Assembly: GCA_030737835.1 (NCBI GenBank)
Contig: CM060854.1
Coordinates: 17,092,859 to 17,156,858 of the forward strand
Length of the DNA stretch: 64,000 bases
Direction: 5' to 3'
Source: Acorus gramineus
Lineage: Eukaryota > Streptophyta > Magnoliopsida > Acorales > Acoraceae
Shown here: piece by piece, positions 63,923 through 64,000 of the stretch
Layout of the letters: the number at the start of each line of letters is the position of its first letter
Position numbering within the stretch: the stretch's first letter is position 1
Notes under the pieces: model-generated
What the model was told of the DNA's origin: nothing
Databases searched by the model: none
What the model saw: only the letters and a program-made list of their open reading frames with translations
Made by a program: the position numbers and the translations under genes

Positions 63923-64000
63923 CTGCAACAAAAAGAGAGTATATTATAAATCTTTTAAGAAAATTCATCATACGGACCTCATTCATGTACAATTAAAAGA

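Overview
The window is nuclear DNA of a flowering plant, most likely a eudicot. The genes are split by short GT-AG introns, the background is AT-rich, and five plant-type protein genes and one tRNA gene can be read exon by exon. The species cannot be named from the sequence alone.

Layout. (1) 1-21105, plus strand: the last 32 exons of the nuclear pore scaffold gene NUP205; the first exons lie left of the window. Its long introns hold several small retro-insertions with intact target-site duplications. (2) 22099-25960, minus strand: a complete eight-exon gene for a probable plastid membrane protein of the uncharacterised DUF3119 family, convergent with NUP205. (3) About 26-51.3 kb: a transposon-dominated block with no complete protein gene. 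It holds a long-TIR element, a PIF/Harbinger-type MITE, Helitron ends, a 1.03-kb Mutator-like foldback element, three copies of a very long (about 3.5 kb) LTR with a GC-rich core, a stranded exon of a STAR/KH RNA-binding gene, and a roughly 7-kb Helitron carrying a broken RPA1-like gene. (4) 51280-51352, minus strand: tRNA-Arg(CCU), only 48 bp from the Helitron 3' end. (5) 52367-53447, minus strand: a two-exon carboxylesterase (alpha/beta hydrolase) gene with an intact catalytic triad. (6) 53717-55828: a LINE remnant interrupted by a hAT-like element, then a 521-bp solo LTR. (7) 58615-60115, minus strand: a three-exon secreted PLAT-domain protein of the ATS3 type. (8) 62768-63922, minus strand: the last three exons of plastid heme oxygenase (HO1/HY1 type); its 5' part lies right of the window.

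The genes do not form a pathway or operon. They are independent housekeeping or metabolic genes separated by mobile DNA. The most unusual architecture is the pair of 3.5-kb LTRs in opposite orientation, only 471 bp apart, around a stranded STAR-domain exon, with a third internally deleted copy 1.3 kb further on. The second is the RPA-carrying Helitron beside the tRNA gene. I did not find a clearly new multi-gene system.
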